Source of the DNA: a virus | Virus record (IMG/VR): IMGVR_UViG_3300032288_006087 | Location: 1 to 23,330 of that record | Direction: 5' to 3' (one strand) | DNA: 23,330 bases | Shown here: positions 11,275 to 19,060 of the stretch, piece by piece | How positions within the stretch are numbered: the stretch's first letter is position 1 | How the letters are laid out: each line of letters starts with the position of its first letter | Translations under genes and position numbers: made by a program | The notes under the pieces: model-generated | What the model was told of the DNA's origin: nothing | The model's input: the letters and a program-made list of their open reading frames with translations, nothing else | Database searches by the model: none

Positions 11275-12114
11275 ATGCGTTTATTAACTTCTGGTTCACG
11301 CTTGGAAATTCCATCTGAAATTATGTCAAATTTTGATGGTGTTTTTGCTGGGTATTTTTGGGATTTGTGGAGTCAGCAACCAAATGTGAATGTCAAGAAA
11401 ATTGCTGATAAGTATGGTAAAGCAGAGATTTGGTCAACGTTCCTTTACGGTAACAATCATCAATCCCCAGACCCGGCATCAGGAACTAGCACGATTGAAG
11501 AATGGGTGAAAAAACGAGTAAGTACATATTCTTTTGTAACGCATTGGAATTTAATTAATGAGTTTATAAATGATAGAGATGAATATAATCCCTATCCAAA
11601 CTATCAATATGAAGACATTAAAAAATATTTAATAGCAGCAAAAGAGGCTAATCCAGCTATCAAATTAATAATATCTGATTTCCGACCGTATCAACTTGAT
11701 AGATGGCGAAAAATCAAGGATATTTGTGAGCAGTTATTAACAGAGGGTGTCCCTCTTGATGGCGTGGGGATTCAAGTGCATTTCAAAACAGCCAACGCAT
11801 ATTCACCTATTCCGGGTGTTCCTTATGTACTTGATGCCTTGCCGAAAGTTATAGATATGTTTTCGGGGTTAACTCCAGTACATTTGACAGAGGTTTCTGG
11901 ATGGCGACATTATACCGAATCACCGGATAAACTTATCCCACTATGGGATAAGCTTTTAGTATTAGCTCGAATCAAAAATATTGAAAGCATTTGTCCTTGG
12001 TGGCTAAATGAAACCGATGAAAACTACCCCAGGAAAATGCCATCATTTGAGGAATTTTTGGGTTCTGGAATCTATGATAAAGATTGGAATCAAAGATTAA
12101 GAATCAGTGTTTAA
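11275..12114 (+). CDS. GH10-like glycoside hydrolase (endo-beta-1,4-xylanase fold)
   Basis: 279 aa with GH10 landmarks: HWNLINE (E96 as acid/base, compare WDVVNE), GVGIQVHF (163-170, compare GxGxQxH), and PVHLTEVSGW (E206 as nucleophile), then a late Trp pair (CPWW). The TIM-barrel order is right, although the protein is shorter than most xylanases (300-350 aa) and lacks a signal peptide. It follows the fibre-like gene without a gap, so it is probably virion- or tail-associated and cuts surface polysaccharide or sheath during host contact. That is inference; the substrate cannot be told from the sequence. Confidence 0.75.
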   Translation: MRLLTSGSRLEIPSEIMSNFDGVFAGYFWDLWSQQPNVNVKKIADKYGKAEIWSTFLYGNNHQSPDPASGTSTIEEWVKKRVSTYSFVTHWNLINEFINDRDEYNPYPNYQYEDIKKYLIAAKEANPAIKLIISDFRPYQLDRWRKIKDICEQLLTEGVPLDGVGIQVHFKTANAYSPIPGVPYVLDALPKVIDMFSGLTPVHLTEVSGWRHYTESPDKLIPLWDKLLVLARIKNIESICPWWLNETDENYPRKMPSFEEFLGSGIYDKDWNQRLRISV

Positions 12115-12120
12115 CTATTG

Positions 12121-12162
12121 AGTATTGGATATTAAGGCAAAAAACACGCTATATCCAATACT
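12121..12162. terminator. 12-bp inverted repeat between converging operons
   Basis: AGTATTGGATAT (12121-12132) and ATATCCAATACT (12151-12162) lie between the stops of the plus-strand GH10 gene (12114) and the minus-strand gene ending at 12132. There is no clear T-run, but the site between convergent genes suits a bidirectional terminator. It runs into the C-terminal codons of the 12132 gene. Confidence 0.45.
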
Positions 12163-12758
12163 TGCCCTGTAATAGTATTTTCCCAAAAGGTATTAGTCGC
12201 ACCCGTATAATTCGGGTCAAGGTTTGGGTAATACGCCCCGCCTTTTAAGCTTTGTTTTAAACCTATCTTATTGATAGTAACATCAACGCTTCTCTCGATT
12301 GGAATAGAATCTTCAAATGGCATTAAATCATCACTCCAATACTCACCAAACCGCCCATGATAAGTGAGGTCAAATTGAAAATACTCTTCAGGATCTACAA
12401 GCTTATATTCTATAAATCTAATTTTTTTTGTTGTTTGATTATCATTATAAGCGGCTCCTATTCCGGGGTTGGGGTTAGGAATCCCTAAGCCTTTTAATTG
12501 TATGATTTGTTTTGATGGGATTAAATTCACGGGTTTACCATTTTCTCCTCTCTCAACGGTCATTATTTCTAATTCAAAATTAAAGTATTCTTCAGAGGTT
12601 AAAAAAGCCTCTATAAATGGCTGTAGTTTACTTTTTTGTTGCGGAGAACCCAGAGGTGAATCGGAAGAACTATTAGCAGACTCCGCTACATCACTATAAT
12701 GATTGTATCTAAGATTTTTTAATAATTTTATTTCAGGAAGACTGTCTCTAAAGGTCAT
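12132..12758 (-). CDS. Hypothetical protein, 208 aa, last gene of a structural-type operon
   Basis: Overlaps the end of the 733-aa gene by 11 bp, which supports ATG 12758. It starts MTFRDSLPEIKLLKNLRYNH, has a Ser-rich linker (ESANSSSDSPLGSPQQKSKL), then a soluble mixed body with YFNFELEIMTVERG and a similar YFQFDLTYHGRFGE further on, and ends QVLDIACFLP. The two YF.F(E/D)L segments may be a weak internal repeat. No family is recognised. By position it is an accessory virion/tail or assembly protein. Confidence 0.65.
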   Translation of the reverse strand: MTFRDSLPEIKLLKNLRYNHYSDVAESANSSSDSPLGSPQQKSKLQPFIEAFLTSEEYFNFELEIMTVERGENGKPVNLIPSKQIIQLKGLGIPNPNPGIGAAYNDNQTTKKIRFIEYKLVDPEEYFQFDLTYHGRFGEYWSDDLMPFEDSIPIERSVDVTINKIGLKQSLKGGAYYPNLDPNYTGATNTFWENTITGQVLDIACFLP

Positions 12759-14949
12759 AACGCCACACTCCTCTTAATTTCATAACAGGAAATGATCTAG
12801 GGGATATTCTAACCCATTTTTGGATTAAATTATTTTTAATAATAGCACTCCCCAGAAAACAATTATACTCTACTATTTTATCAATGAATCCATAGTTACC
12901 TGTTGCAATGCTCGTATAATCATCAAGAAAAATATCAGTAGGTTTATAATCATTAGCTTCATGTCTGGGAGTCCTGCCATAACCTGAGAATAATCCAGGT
13001 GTTTCAAAGTAAAGGTTCTTTTTTCTTTCTGGCGTTTCGCTTGACGAATAATCAACAAAATAATTAGCAGGTTTTTCGCTCAATAAATAAATAATCCAAT
13101 CCAAATCAGTCCACGATTCTTGAGGTGTTAGAAAAGGTGGGAATGAGTAAGGGGGGAGTTCGTCTGCATATCGTCTGTCAACACCTAAGCCAATTTGAGG
13201 ATATACAATTGGATAGCCACAATAGCCCCGTTTTCCTGTTGTTGGTGGCACAACTCCATTAGTCGGGAGAATATAGGCTATCCAATTCATAAACTGCAAC
13301 GGCTTTACTTCTGTTGTATGGTCTAACAAAACATAATCTTTTGTTATTTCATGAGTCCATCCATTTTGTGATATAGTTTGATTTTCTCCTCTTGAATAAG
13401 TGACATCTTCTACAATCACCATGTCACTTTGTCTAATCTTAAATACTCGACATTTGTTAAACCAATCAATTTGCGGAACGACAGCACGAGTGGTATTAAG
13501 ATAATTATTTGTGCCTGGTGGATATGTTAATTTCCTGGTTTCAATTGTCCATGCCCACTCGTTGTTGTAATAGCCGCCTTCGTTGCTATAAGGAGTTGCA
13601 TAAGGTTTCTCACCAGCTTTCCATTCCCTGAAAGGGGCGTATAAAATCTTGGCATAAATATATTCTGAATCTAATTCTATAAATCCCTTGAATAGTTCGG
13701 AAGTCCACTGAGCAACAACAGGTTGTAGACCCGACGTTGGAGAAATATTTTTGTTGTAAAATGCTGCATTCCCATACTGAACCTTTGTTGCACGGGTCGG
13801 GAATCTAATTGGTAATTTAATTTCTTTAACTTGTCCATCTCCTTGCAGATTGACAAAGATTTCAGAATACCTGCCGTAATAGGTTGCGGAAGTCACCGGG
13901 GGGATAACTTCGGGGTCTGGGTCGTCGGGGAGTCCGCCACCATTTAAATCTCCAGTTGTAGAGCATCCGAAAGGGTTTGCAACTACTTTTAATGAAATGC
14001 CACTGTCTAGTTCCCAATAAGAAGCAGCTTCACCTAATAATGCAGCAAAATCTCCTAGTTGATTTCGTGACCCTTTGAATACGACATATCCACATCCTTC
14101 GTCAACAAGAATGTCACCACCATAAACCCATTGTTCGTCATCATATATTGAAAAAGAACCACCACCAGCTAGATTCCAATCATAATGATCAATATTAGAA
14201 TTGCAAGCAAAACTAGAGGCTTCATGAGTGACCCAGGCTTTTTTAGTGCTTAAATTAAAACCGTCTTGATGGTCTTCTTCTCTATAAAAAGCATAAGTTT
14301 CCTCGGTATTAATACCAGAAGAACTACCCCCTCTCGGCCAGTAATATACATTCCCTTCAGTAAAAGCTGATTTGTTCCACCGTCTAACTTCCACGTTATA
14401 ACCAATAGTTGTCCCTATTAAATTTATCGGGATATCTAACCCTTGAAACAATATTGCTTTATTGATAGATAATATTGGCTGCATTCCAAGAAAAAACGGC
14501 CCTGCATCATCAGACCTATCACTCCAAAACGCTGCTTTTATAGGTAAATCACCAACCCTGCTTGGCAATAAATTTAAAATATTAAAATTTTCTCTTATGT
14601 ATGGGTTGGTATTATTTCCAATTGTAAATAATGCGATGACAAAATCTGCTGGGTTTAAACCTGAACCAGCATCATTCCCAGACTGAGGAGCATATTTAGA
14701 ATCTAATTTCCTAATTAAACAGTCTGAAAGTGTGGCATAATTTCCACAATTATCCGGCATTTCATGGCAGAAAAAGGATTGTTCTGCAGCTTTTGAAACA
14801 GGATATAATGGTTGCATTCTCCGCCATGAACGAATGGGGGAAGTATATTGAAATAATTCATCTGTTTCTGTTAGTTTAGAGTATAAAAAGGCGACTCTAA
14901 CTGGATTTTGAGCGTAGGTCTTAAAGTTATATTTTCCAGAAAATGACAT
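12748..14949 (-). CDS. Large beta-rich structural-type protein, 733 aa
   Basis: The largest gene of the minus-strand block. It starts MSFSGKYNFKTYAQNPVRVA and is dominated by aromatic, Asn/Gly-rich beta segments (YWELDSGISLKVVANPFGCS, TSATYYGRYSEIFVNLQGDG, ATKVQYGNAAFYNKN). A Gly/Asp/Pro-rich linker near the middle (LNGGGLPDDPDPEVIPP) divides it into two halves. There is no signal peptide or membrane helix. It begins 4 bp after the upstream stop and overlaps the downstream start. Size, composition and neighbours suggest a tail, baseplate or host-binding protein. No motif allows a firm name and another surface role is possible. Confidence 0.7.
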   Translation of the reverse strand: MSFSGKYNFKTYAQNPVRVAFLYSKLTETDELFQYTSPIRSWRRMQPLYPVSKAAEQSFFCHEMPDNCGNYATLSDCLIRKLDSKYAPQSGNDAGSGLNPADFVIALFTIGNNTNPYIRENFNILNLLPSRVGDLPIKAAFWSDRSDDAGPFFLGMQPILSINKAILFQGLDIPINLIGTTIGYNVEVRRWNKSAFTEGNVYYWPRGGSSSGINTEETYAFYREEDHQDGFNLSTKKAWVTHEASSFACNSNIDHYDWNLAGGGSFSIYDDEQWVYGGDILVDEGCGYVVFKGSRNQLGDFAALLGEAASYWELDSGISLKVVANPFGCSTTGDLNGGGLPDDPDPEVIPPVTSATYYGRYSEIFVNLQGDGQVKEIKLPIRFPTRATKVQYGNAAFYNKNISPTSGLQPVVAQWTSELFKGFIELDSEYIYAKILYAPFREWKAGEKPYATPYSNEGGYYNNEWAWTIETRKLTYPPGTNNYLNTTRAVVPQIDWFNKCRVFKIRQSDMVIVEDVTYSRGENQTISQNGWTHEITKDYVLLDHTTEVKPLQFMNWIAYILPTNGVVPPTTGKRGYCGYPIVYPQIGLGVDRRYADELPPYSFPPFLTPQESWTDLDWIIYLLSEKPANYFVDYSSSETPERKKNLYFETPGLFSGYGRTPRHEANDYKPTDIFLDDYTSIATGNYGFIDKIVEYNCFLGSAIIKNNLIQKWVRISPRSFPVMKLRGVWRYDL

Positions 14950-14953
14950 AATA

Positions 14954-15787
14954 TTAAATAATAATAATTTCAGAGTTAAAAGAAACCTGCGTTACTATTT
15001 TATCATAACTTATTCCCTGCCCCACAGGAGAAGTATAACCATAAGCAAAAGAGACCAATGAATCATTGTTTTTGTCAACTGAATACAAAAATAATATATT
15101 AGCTTTATCTTCAGTGTCAATCAAGCTAACACCCGTTGATAACTGAATAGACACCCAAGGGGATAGGGTTGAGACACTGCCTAGAATTTGAATATTTGTA
15201 TGGGGAATCACTGTGGTTGAGTTATCGATAATTCCCGCTAGAATGTCATCTGATTTAACTGTAACAAACCCTTCATTATTAACAATAAGAGATGTTAAAG
15301 TTTGAGAATCATAACCAAACCCAGTAAACCAATCATTATCACTACTAAACCAGCTTAAACACTCCCTAGAGAAGCAATCCAAAGGCGGGGCTGTTGTTAC
15401 ATTATTAGAGTTTTTATCATAATTTGAAACTGATATAACCTCGTTGCCATTGTCCCCAATTCTAAACAAGAATAAAGATTTTGCCTTGGCAATCTTATTT
15501 GATGGAATGGATAGATCGTTGAAACTGACTAATACTGGAGATGATTCCGGCCTGGTGTAGCCGAACGGTATTTTGATTGATTTTGTTCCCAGGGGAGACT
15601 CTAGGAATTCGCTCTCTGAGTTAAGGCATAGCCACTCAGAGTTTGTTGAAGAGTAAAAAAGCGGCGTGATAGTTGATAGCCCCACGCCATAACTCGCCTC
15701 ACTCCCCCATTGTTTCTTGGCTATATACTCCAAAAAGTCAACAGTAGGGAGCAGGGAAATAGAGCTAACATAATCAGGAGATGTCAT
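14954..15787 (-). CDS. Hypothetical structural-type protein, 277 aa
   Basis: ATG 15787 follows AGAGGAGAGCGATCGC and overlaps the preceding gene by 14 bp. It starts MTSPDYVSSISLLPTVDFLE and is rich in Ser, Asn and Asp with repeated beta-type segments (SIKIPFGYTRPESSPVLVSF, ANILFLYSVDKNNDSLVSFA, YGYTSPVGQGISYDKIVTQV). G(Y)T(R/S)P occurs twice, hinting at an internal repeat. No family is recognised. Tight coupling places it with the 61-aa and 733-aa genes in one structural operon. Confidence 0.65.
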   Translation of the reverse strand: MTSPDYVSSISLLPTVDFLEYIAKKQWGSEASYGVGLSTITPLFYSSTNSEWLCLNSESEFLESPLGTKSIKIPFGYTRPESSPVLVSFNDLSIPSNKIAKAKSLFLFRIGDNGNEVISVSNYDKNSNNVTTAPPLDCFSRECLSWFSSDNDWFTGFGYDSQTLTSLIVNNEGFVTVKSDDILAGIIDNSTTVIPHTNIQILGSVSTLSPWVSIQLSTGVSLIDTEDKANILFLYSVDKNNDSLVSFAYGYTSPVGQGISYDKIVTQVSFNSEIIII

Positions 15788-15959
15788 TGCGATCGCTCTC
15801 CTCTATTGGTTCGACTGGAGAAAATATAATATTCCCTTTAACATCTATTGTTACCTTACATTTAACTCGCTTTCCCTGATTGTTAAGCAGGTATCCAACG
15901 ATAGAAGGTTGCTCTACATCGTCTAATTGCATCTCTAAACTAACCGTATTAACTATCAT
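15774..15959 (-). CDS. Small hypothetical protein, 61 aa, first gene of the minus-strand structural operon
   Basis: GAAGGATTGAA precedes ATG 15959. It starts MIVNTVSLEMQLDDVEQPSI and contains GYLLNNQGKRVKCKVTIDVK, a single small beta domain, and ends in an acidic tail. The HIP1 site GCGATCGC lies in its last codons. It is divergent from the small frame and methyltransferase at 16000-16634. No family is recognised. Confidence 0.6.
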   Translation of the reverse strand: MIVNTVSLEMQLDDVEQPSIVGYLLNNQGKRVKCKVTIDVKGNIIFSPVEPIEESDRNDIS

Positions 15960-15999
15960 TTCAATCCTTCAAATATTTACTATTATTCTATCATTAATC

Positions 16000-16083
16000 A
16001 TGCTAAAATTAAAACAGCCAATAGAGATGCAACTCCACTGGCTGATGTGTGAACTCTTGGAGGGTAAAAAGCTCACGGTATGA
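16000..16083 (+). CDS. Short coupled leader-type ORF, 27 aa
   Basis: MLKLKQPIEMQLHWLMCELL followed by EGKKLTV; its TGA overlaps the methyltransferase start (ATGA), a typical translational coupling. A recognisably homologous but interrupted copy lies at 19047-19088 (MLKFNQSIELQLY-stop), and upstream bases ATTAATMATGCTAAAATT also match, so the segment is a repeated module. Inside it CAGCCA...TGGCTG forms an imperfect hairpin, the counterpart of the perfect palindrome of the other copy. No ribosome binding site is seen. It may be a coupled leader peptide for the methyltransferase. Confidence 0.45.
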   Translation: MLKLKQPIEMQLHWLMCELLEGKKLTV

Positions 16084-16634
16084 TTGTACAACAATTATCG
16101 CTTTTTGAGACAGAAACAATCCCAACAGGGAAAGAATCAGACGAGAACTACACACCGTCCGATCTAATCTCGTTAGTGCATCAATTTTATGGACATCCTG
16201 AGCTAGACGCTTTTAGTTGCGAGTCAGCCAATAAAGTTGTCAAAGCTTCTAAGATATTTACGATTAAGGACAACGGCTTCGATCAAGACTGGAGAGGATA
16301 TAAAACTATCTGGCTGAATCCTCCCTACAGTGCAGGATTCCTAGAGCCAGTTGTTGATAAATTAATTGAATTGTTAGAGATAGAATACCCTGAAGTTTTC
16401 CTGCTAACAAATACTGACTCAACTCAGTGGTACAAAAAAGCGTTGCAGCGTTGCGATCGCTTTGTCCTCCCCTCAACTCGCCTCACCTTCTACAGTCCAA
16501 AACGTGCTGCCGAAGGGAAGAAACAAGACCAAAACCGATTTTCCCAAACCCTTTTCTACTTCGGGTTACAACCGCAAAGAGTAGAAGAAATTTTTGAAGG
16601 CTGGGGGATTGTTTGTCAAACTTCTAAATGGTGA
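16080..16634 (+). CDS. dam: Phage-type DNA N6-adenine methyltransferase (Dam family)
   Basis: 184 aa. YTPSDLISLVHQFYGHPELD and the catalytic NPPY (80-83, in TIWLNPPYSAG), followed by FLEPVVDKLIEL, LLTNTDSTQWYKKAL and LPSTRLTFYSPK, give the layout of the phage Dam family. It methylates adenine using S-adenosylmethionine, probably to shield the element from restriction or to mark its replication state; target site unknown. The N-terminus MIVQQLSLFETE contains QLSLF (5-9), a match to the beta sliding-clamp-binding consensus, which suggests coupling to replication. The symbol is a family label only. It starts inside the stop of the 27-aa frame. Confidence 0.85.
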   Translation: MIVQQLSLFETETIPTGKESDENYTPSDLISLVHQFYGHPELDAFSCESANKVVKASKIFTIKDNGFDQDWRGYKTIWLNPPYSAGFLEPVVDKLIELLEIEYPEVFLLTNTDSTQWYKKALQRCDRFVLPSTRLTFYSPKRAAEGKKQDQNRFSQTLFYFGLQPQRVEEIFEGWGIVCQTSKW

Positions 16635-16635
16635 T

Positions 16636-16938
16636 ATGCACAAAATACAAACCCCCAAAGAAGCTATAGAAATGATTGAGGATAAGATAGTCTCAATGTG
16701 TTTTGAGTCCGATCCTCAAGTATTTGTTAGTTGGCTCCGGGTGATGGTGGGGAATGCGACAATTGAGGATGATGTCGTTCTCTATCAAACCCTCGACGGG
16801 AGGACTGGTGGGTTTGATTTTCGGTGCGATCCTTCTACTAAGGCTGTGATGGTTGCTAGTGCGATCGCTGGTATGCTTTGGACTTCAATCTTCCCTGGAC
16901 TAATGAGGAAGATTGGTAAAACTTGGAAGAAGAAATAA
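16636..16938 (+). CDS. Hypothetical protein with a hydrophobic C-terminal segment, 100 aa
   Basis: ATG 16636, directly after the methyltransferase stop, is preferred to an upstream TTG, giving MHKIQTPKEAIEMIEDKIVS. The middle is acidic (NATIEDDVVLYQTLDGRTGG); near the end AVMVASAIAGMLWTSIFPGL is hydrophobic enough for one membrane helix and is followed by the basic tail RKIGKTWKKK. A small tail-anchored or peripheral membrane protein is possible. No family recognised. It shares the operon and terminator (16945) with the methyltransferase. Confidence 0.6.
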   Translation: MHKIQTPKEAIEMIEDKIVSMCFESDPQVFVSWLRVMVGNATIEDDVVLYQTLDGRTGGFDFRCDPSTKAVMVASAIAGMLWTSIFPGLMRKIGKTWKKK

Positions 16939-16944
16939 AAAAAT

Positions 16945-16968
16945 AAACCCGGTAAACCTACCGGGTTT
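16945..16968. terminator. Bidirectional terminator
   Basis: AAACCCGGTA and TACCGGGTTT (10 perfect pairs, 4-nt loop) lie between converging genes ending at 16938 (+) and 16982 (-). On minus a T-rich run (ATTTTTTT) follows the stem. Confidence 0.85.
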
Positions 16969-16981
16969 TAAAGCTTAAGAT

Positions 16982-17281
16982 TTAATACATTATCAATGAT
17001 TTATAACGCTTTACTGCGTCCCACTGCTCTTGTGTGGCAGCTAAGTGAACATTATGGTAGTCGTTACCTTCACACCTTTTATGATGATGGGCGATGACTC
17101 CCTCCAGTGAAACGCCTAGACATTCCTTTTTGTCGTCTTGAATCATTTCGTCCAGGGTGATAATTACCTCAATCCCGACGTTATTGGGATCGTAAGCAAT
17201 AGAGCTTAATCCTTCTGGGAGAATACCGTCATAGTGACGGTATCGGGCGTGAATGAGTTTTGAATTGGGTTTAGGTTTCAC
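16982..17281 (-). CDS. Hypothetical protein, about 99 aa, GTG start
   Basis: GTG 17281 is preferred because GAGG lies 9-10 nt upstream and it overlaps the end of the upstream gene by 11 bp; an earlier ATG would make a long overlap. The product VKPKPNSKLIHARYRHYDGI contains GLSSIAYDPNNVGIEVIITL and a His-rich stretch (EGVIAHHHKRCEGNDYHNVH) that might bind a metal. No family is recognised. It is co-transcribed with the 17271-17633 gene and ends at the terminator 16945. Confidence 0.6.
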   Translation of the reverse strand: MKPKPNSKLIHARYRHYDGILPEGLSSIAYDPNNVGIEVIITLDEMIQDDKKECLGVSLEGVIAHHHKRCEGNDYHNVHLAATQEQWDAVKRYKSLIMY

Positions 17282-17633
17282 TTTCAAAAACCTCAACTCG
17301 AATATCGATTGACATCCCATTGTCGACAATATCAACATTTATTTGCTCTTCCCCTGTCACGGGAGAATCAAATCCATTGGGAGTCAAAGCCATTGTAGCT
17401 AACTCCTGTCGAATATCAGCTAATTCCATGTCAATCTGCAATCGTTCTTTGCTATAGTTAGCAATCCCACCCCCTTTTAAAAAGAGGTTTTTTGCAACAT
17501 CGCTAATTTTAATTCCGTTGTTAACAGCAAAACTTGCTGTGGGTTTATCGTTGTGAAACTGATTGAATTTATTTTCACGAATCACCGACTCTTGACGGTC
17601 TTTGCTTAATAAAAAAGGTTTTGTAGAATCCAT
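17271..17633 (-). CDS. Hypothetical protein, 120 aa
   Basis: AGAGGAC lies about 8 nt before ATG 17633. It starts MDSTKPFLLSKDRQESVIRE, includes ASFAVNNGIKISDVAKNLFL and a helical part ERLQIDMELADIRQELATMA, and ends in an acidic beta segment. No membrane helix or known motif. Position and overlap put it in one operon with the 16982 gene and probably the 17696 gene, 62 bp upstream. Confidence 0.65.
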   Translation of the reverse strand: MDSTKPFLLSKDRQESVIRENKFNQFHNDKPTASFAVNNGIKISDVAKNLFLKGGGIANYSKERLQIDMELADIRQELATMALTPNGFDSPVTGEEQINVDIVDNGMSIDIRVEVFESET

Positions 17634-17695
17634 TGTTTTAGTCCTCTATAATTTATTATGCGGATTTGTTGAGGCGATCGCATCCAGCCAGTAAA

Positions 17696-18709
17696 TTAAC
17701 TGCGTGGGGGATATCCCTCACCTTCTGCTATACACTCGCCTTTAACGATTTTCATCCAACCATACCGAGCTTTGTTGTTGTCGGCTCCGCCTGCTTCTTT
17801 CCACTGATAAAGTCCGGTGGGGAGATGATCATAACGGATTTTAACAGTGTGTTTTTTGGAGCGATGCGCTCTTTCTTGTTCCTCGTCACAGGTTGGCTTG
17901 CCATAGTCAGCTTGAGTGTAATCTGCTTTTCCGTTAATTACGGGACAAAGATAAGCGTTAATTCCTTTACTTCGATAAGAAACTAACTCAATATATTTGA
18001 ATTCTGATTCGGATTTAGCAGGGGGATTATGGCGAAAATGATTGACTAAATCAATCAGTATATCGACTGACTTACCTTTCATCCCTTCATAATTTAATCG
18101 GTCAAAAATTTCTGTTTCATCCATTTCACCGGATGCTAAAATTTTTGAGGCTTCAAGAGGAATGCGCTCGTCCCAGTAGCGATTTACTTGATCCTCCCCA
18201 GATAGCTTAATCGCATCGCCCATAGTGGGAGTGTAATTGATAGGTTGTACCTGTTGATGCTGTGCTTTAATTTTGTCTTCTAGGAAGTTATCAATATCTT
18301 CATTTGAAATATGGTCAAAACCACACTGACCATAGTAGTTTTTTTGAACCGATACCGACTCCTCATATTTTTCAAGCTCGGTGATCGCTTGATTGTAAAC
18401 CTGCTCATTAGGAGCTATCCAGGCTTTCTTAATGGAATCCCATTTACATCCCCAACTCTTGAGTTGATCTTTGATGTGAAATGTATTTTTGCTGACTATT
18501 TCTAAACTCATCGGTTTAACACCCCAAATTGTTAACTGTTTTGGAGCCTCCGGTTTCCGGGCTTCGAGGGCTTCCACTTTCCCTTCTAAAACAGTCAACT
18601 CAAAACCCCACTTCCGAACAAGACTGCGGACGCGGGGAAATTTAGCGATTAAGTTGTTCAATTGTTGAATTCTGTTTTTGAGTTGTGCAACTGTCAGAAA
18701 GGATTTCAT
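17696..18709 (-). CDS. Hypothetical protein, 337 aa, N-terminal coiled coil and WD-motif domain
   Basis: Start at ATG 18709, preceded by GAGGGC at 5 nt; an in-frame ATG 6 codons earlier lacks a site. Residues 1-60 are helical (LTVAQLKNRIQQLNNLIAKF). Around 75-115 the segment FHIKDQLKSWGCKWDSIKKA followed by WIAP fits the pattern K..LK..G..WD...K.W..P seen in DUF5710-like domains. The C-terminal half (SESEFKYIELVSYRSKGINA, HTVKIRYDHLPTGLYQWKEA) is beta-rich. Function unknown; such domains are frequent in proteins of plasmids and phages that act on DNA. It has a structured leader at 18710-18835. Confidence 0.6.
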   Translation of the reverse strand: MKSFLTVAQLKNRIQQLNNLIAKFPRVRSLVRKWGFELTVLEGKVEALEARKPEAPKQLTIWGVKPMSLEIVSKNTFHIKDQLKSWGCKWDSIKKAWIAPNEQVYNQAITELEKYEESVSVQKNYYGQCGFDHISNEDIDNFLEDKIKAQHQQVQPINYTPTMGDAIKLSGEDQVNRYWDERIPLEASKILASGEMDETEIFDRLNYEGMKGKSVDILIDLVNHFRHNPPAKSESEFKYIELVSYRSKGINAYLCPVINGKADYTQADYGKPTCDEEQERAHRSKKHTVKIRYDHLPTGLYQWKEAGGADNNKARYGWMKIVKGECIAEGEGYPPRS

Positions 18710-18835
18710 TTTGCCCTCAACGCCCATTCCCGGTGGCGACCCGATAAAAAGTTGTTTGAAAATGCCGTCTTTCCGGCTGTCAGCCTACCCACGCCCTCAA
18801 GGTTCAATCCTTGTATTTGCTACTTCTTAGGGTAA
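18710..18835 (-). promoter_or_regulatory. Structured 5' leader of the 17696-18709 gene
   Basis: On minus, TTGTAT-17-GACAAT predicts a start near 18832. The leader of about 120 nt contains the hairpins CAAGG-ATTGAA-CCTTG and GCCG-GAAAGA-CGGC, with further GGC/GCC pairs between them. The T-loop-like look of the first hairpin is not supported by a full cloverleaf. It may control translation; no known riboswitch is recognised. Confidence 0.35.
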
Positions 18836-18857
18836 TTGTCACTTCAGTAGCCTAGCG

Positions 18858-18873
18858 ATACAAAATCTTGTAT
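18858..18873. promoter_or_regulatory. Small inverted repeat between divergent genes
   Basis: ATACAA-AATC-TTGTAT is a perfect 6-bp inverted repeat over the -35 of the minus-strand promoter and 28 bp before the RHH gene start. An autoregulatory operator for the RHH protein is plausible. Confidence 0.4.
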
Positions 18874-18901
18874 ACTTTATTTATACTCCTAATTTAGAAA
18901 T

Positions 18902-19060
18902 ATGTCAAGAGGAAAATGGAAAAAAGATCTAAAATACCAGAAGAAGCTACAGGTATGGCTTTCGGAAATTGAAAGGGAGAGGTTAGAGGCGATCGCATCC
19001 TCTCTCAACCTCTCCCTATCTGAGTTAATCAGGTATTGGATTAATAATGCTAAAATTTAA
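18902..19060 (+). CDS. Ribbon-helix-helix DNA-binding protein, 52 aa
   Basis: MSRGKWKKDLKYQKKLQVWL continues SEIERERLEAIASSLNLSLS and ELIRYWINNAKI. A basic N-terminus, a short strand (KLQVWLS), a helix (ERERLEAIAS) and a second helix starting with SLSELIRYWI fit the CopG-like RHH fold. The likely role is an autoregulated repressor; the inverted repeat at 18858 is a candidate site. No clear ribosome binding site is seen. Its last codons overlap the start of the interrupted MLK module and the 38-bp palindrome at 19058. Its transcript would read on into the solitary repeat at 19099. Confidence 0.7.
   Translation: MSRGKWKKDLKYQKKLQVWLSEIERERLEAIASSLNLSLSELIRYWINNAKI

Noticed and set aside
18430-18450. 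Target of the solitary repeat's guide (TTGTAAACGGGGATTCC) inside the 337-aa gene
   Set aside because: Only a broken partial match (TGGAATCCC then TTTACA with an indel); expected by chance at this length.
18790-18835. tRNA from the T-loop-like GGTTCAATCC
   Set aside because: The stem pairs only with a 6-nt loop, and no acceptor, D or anticodon arms can be built.
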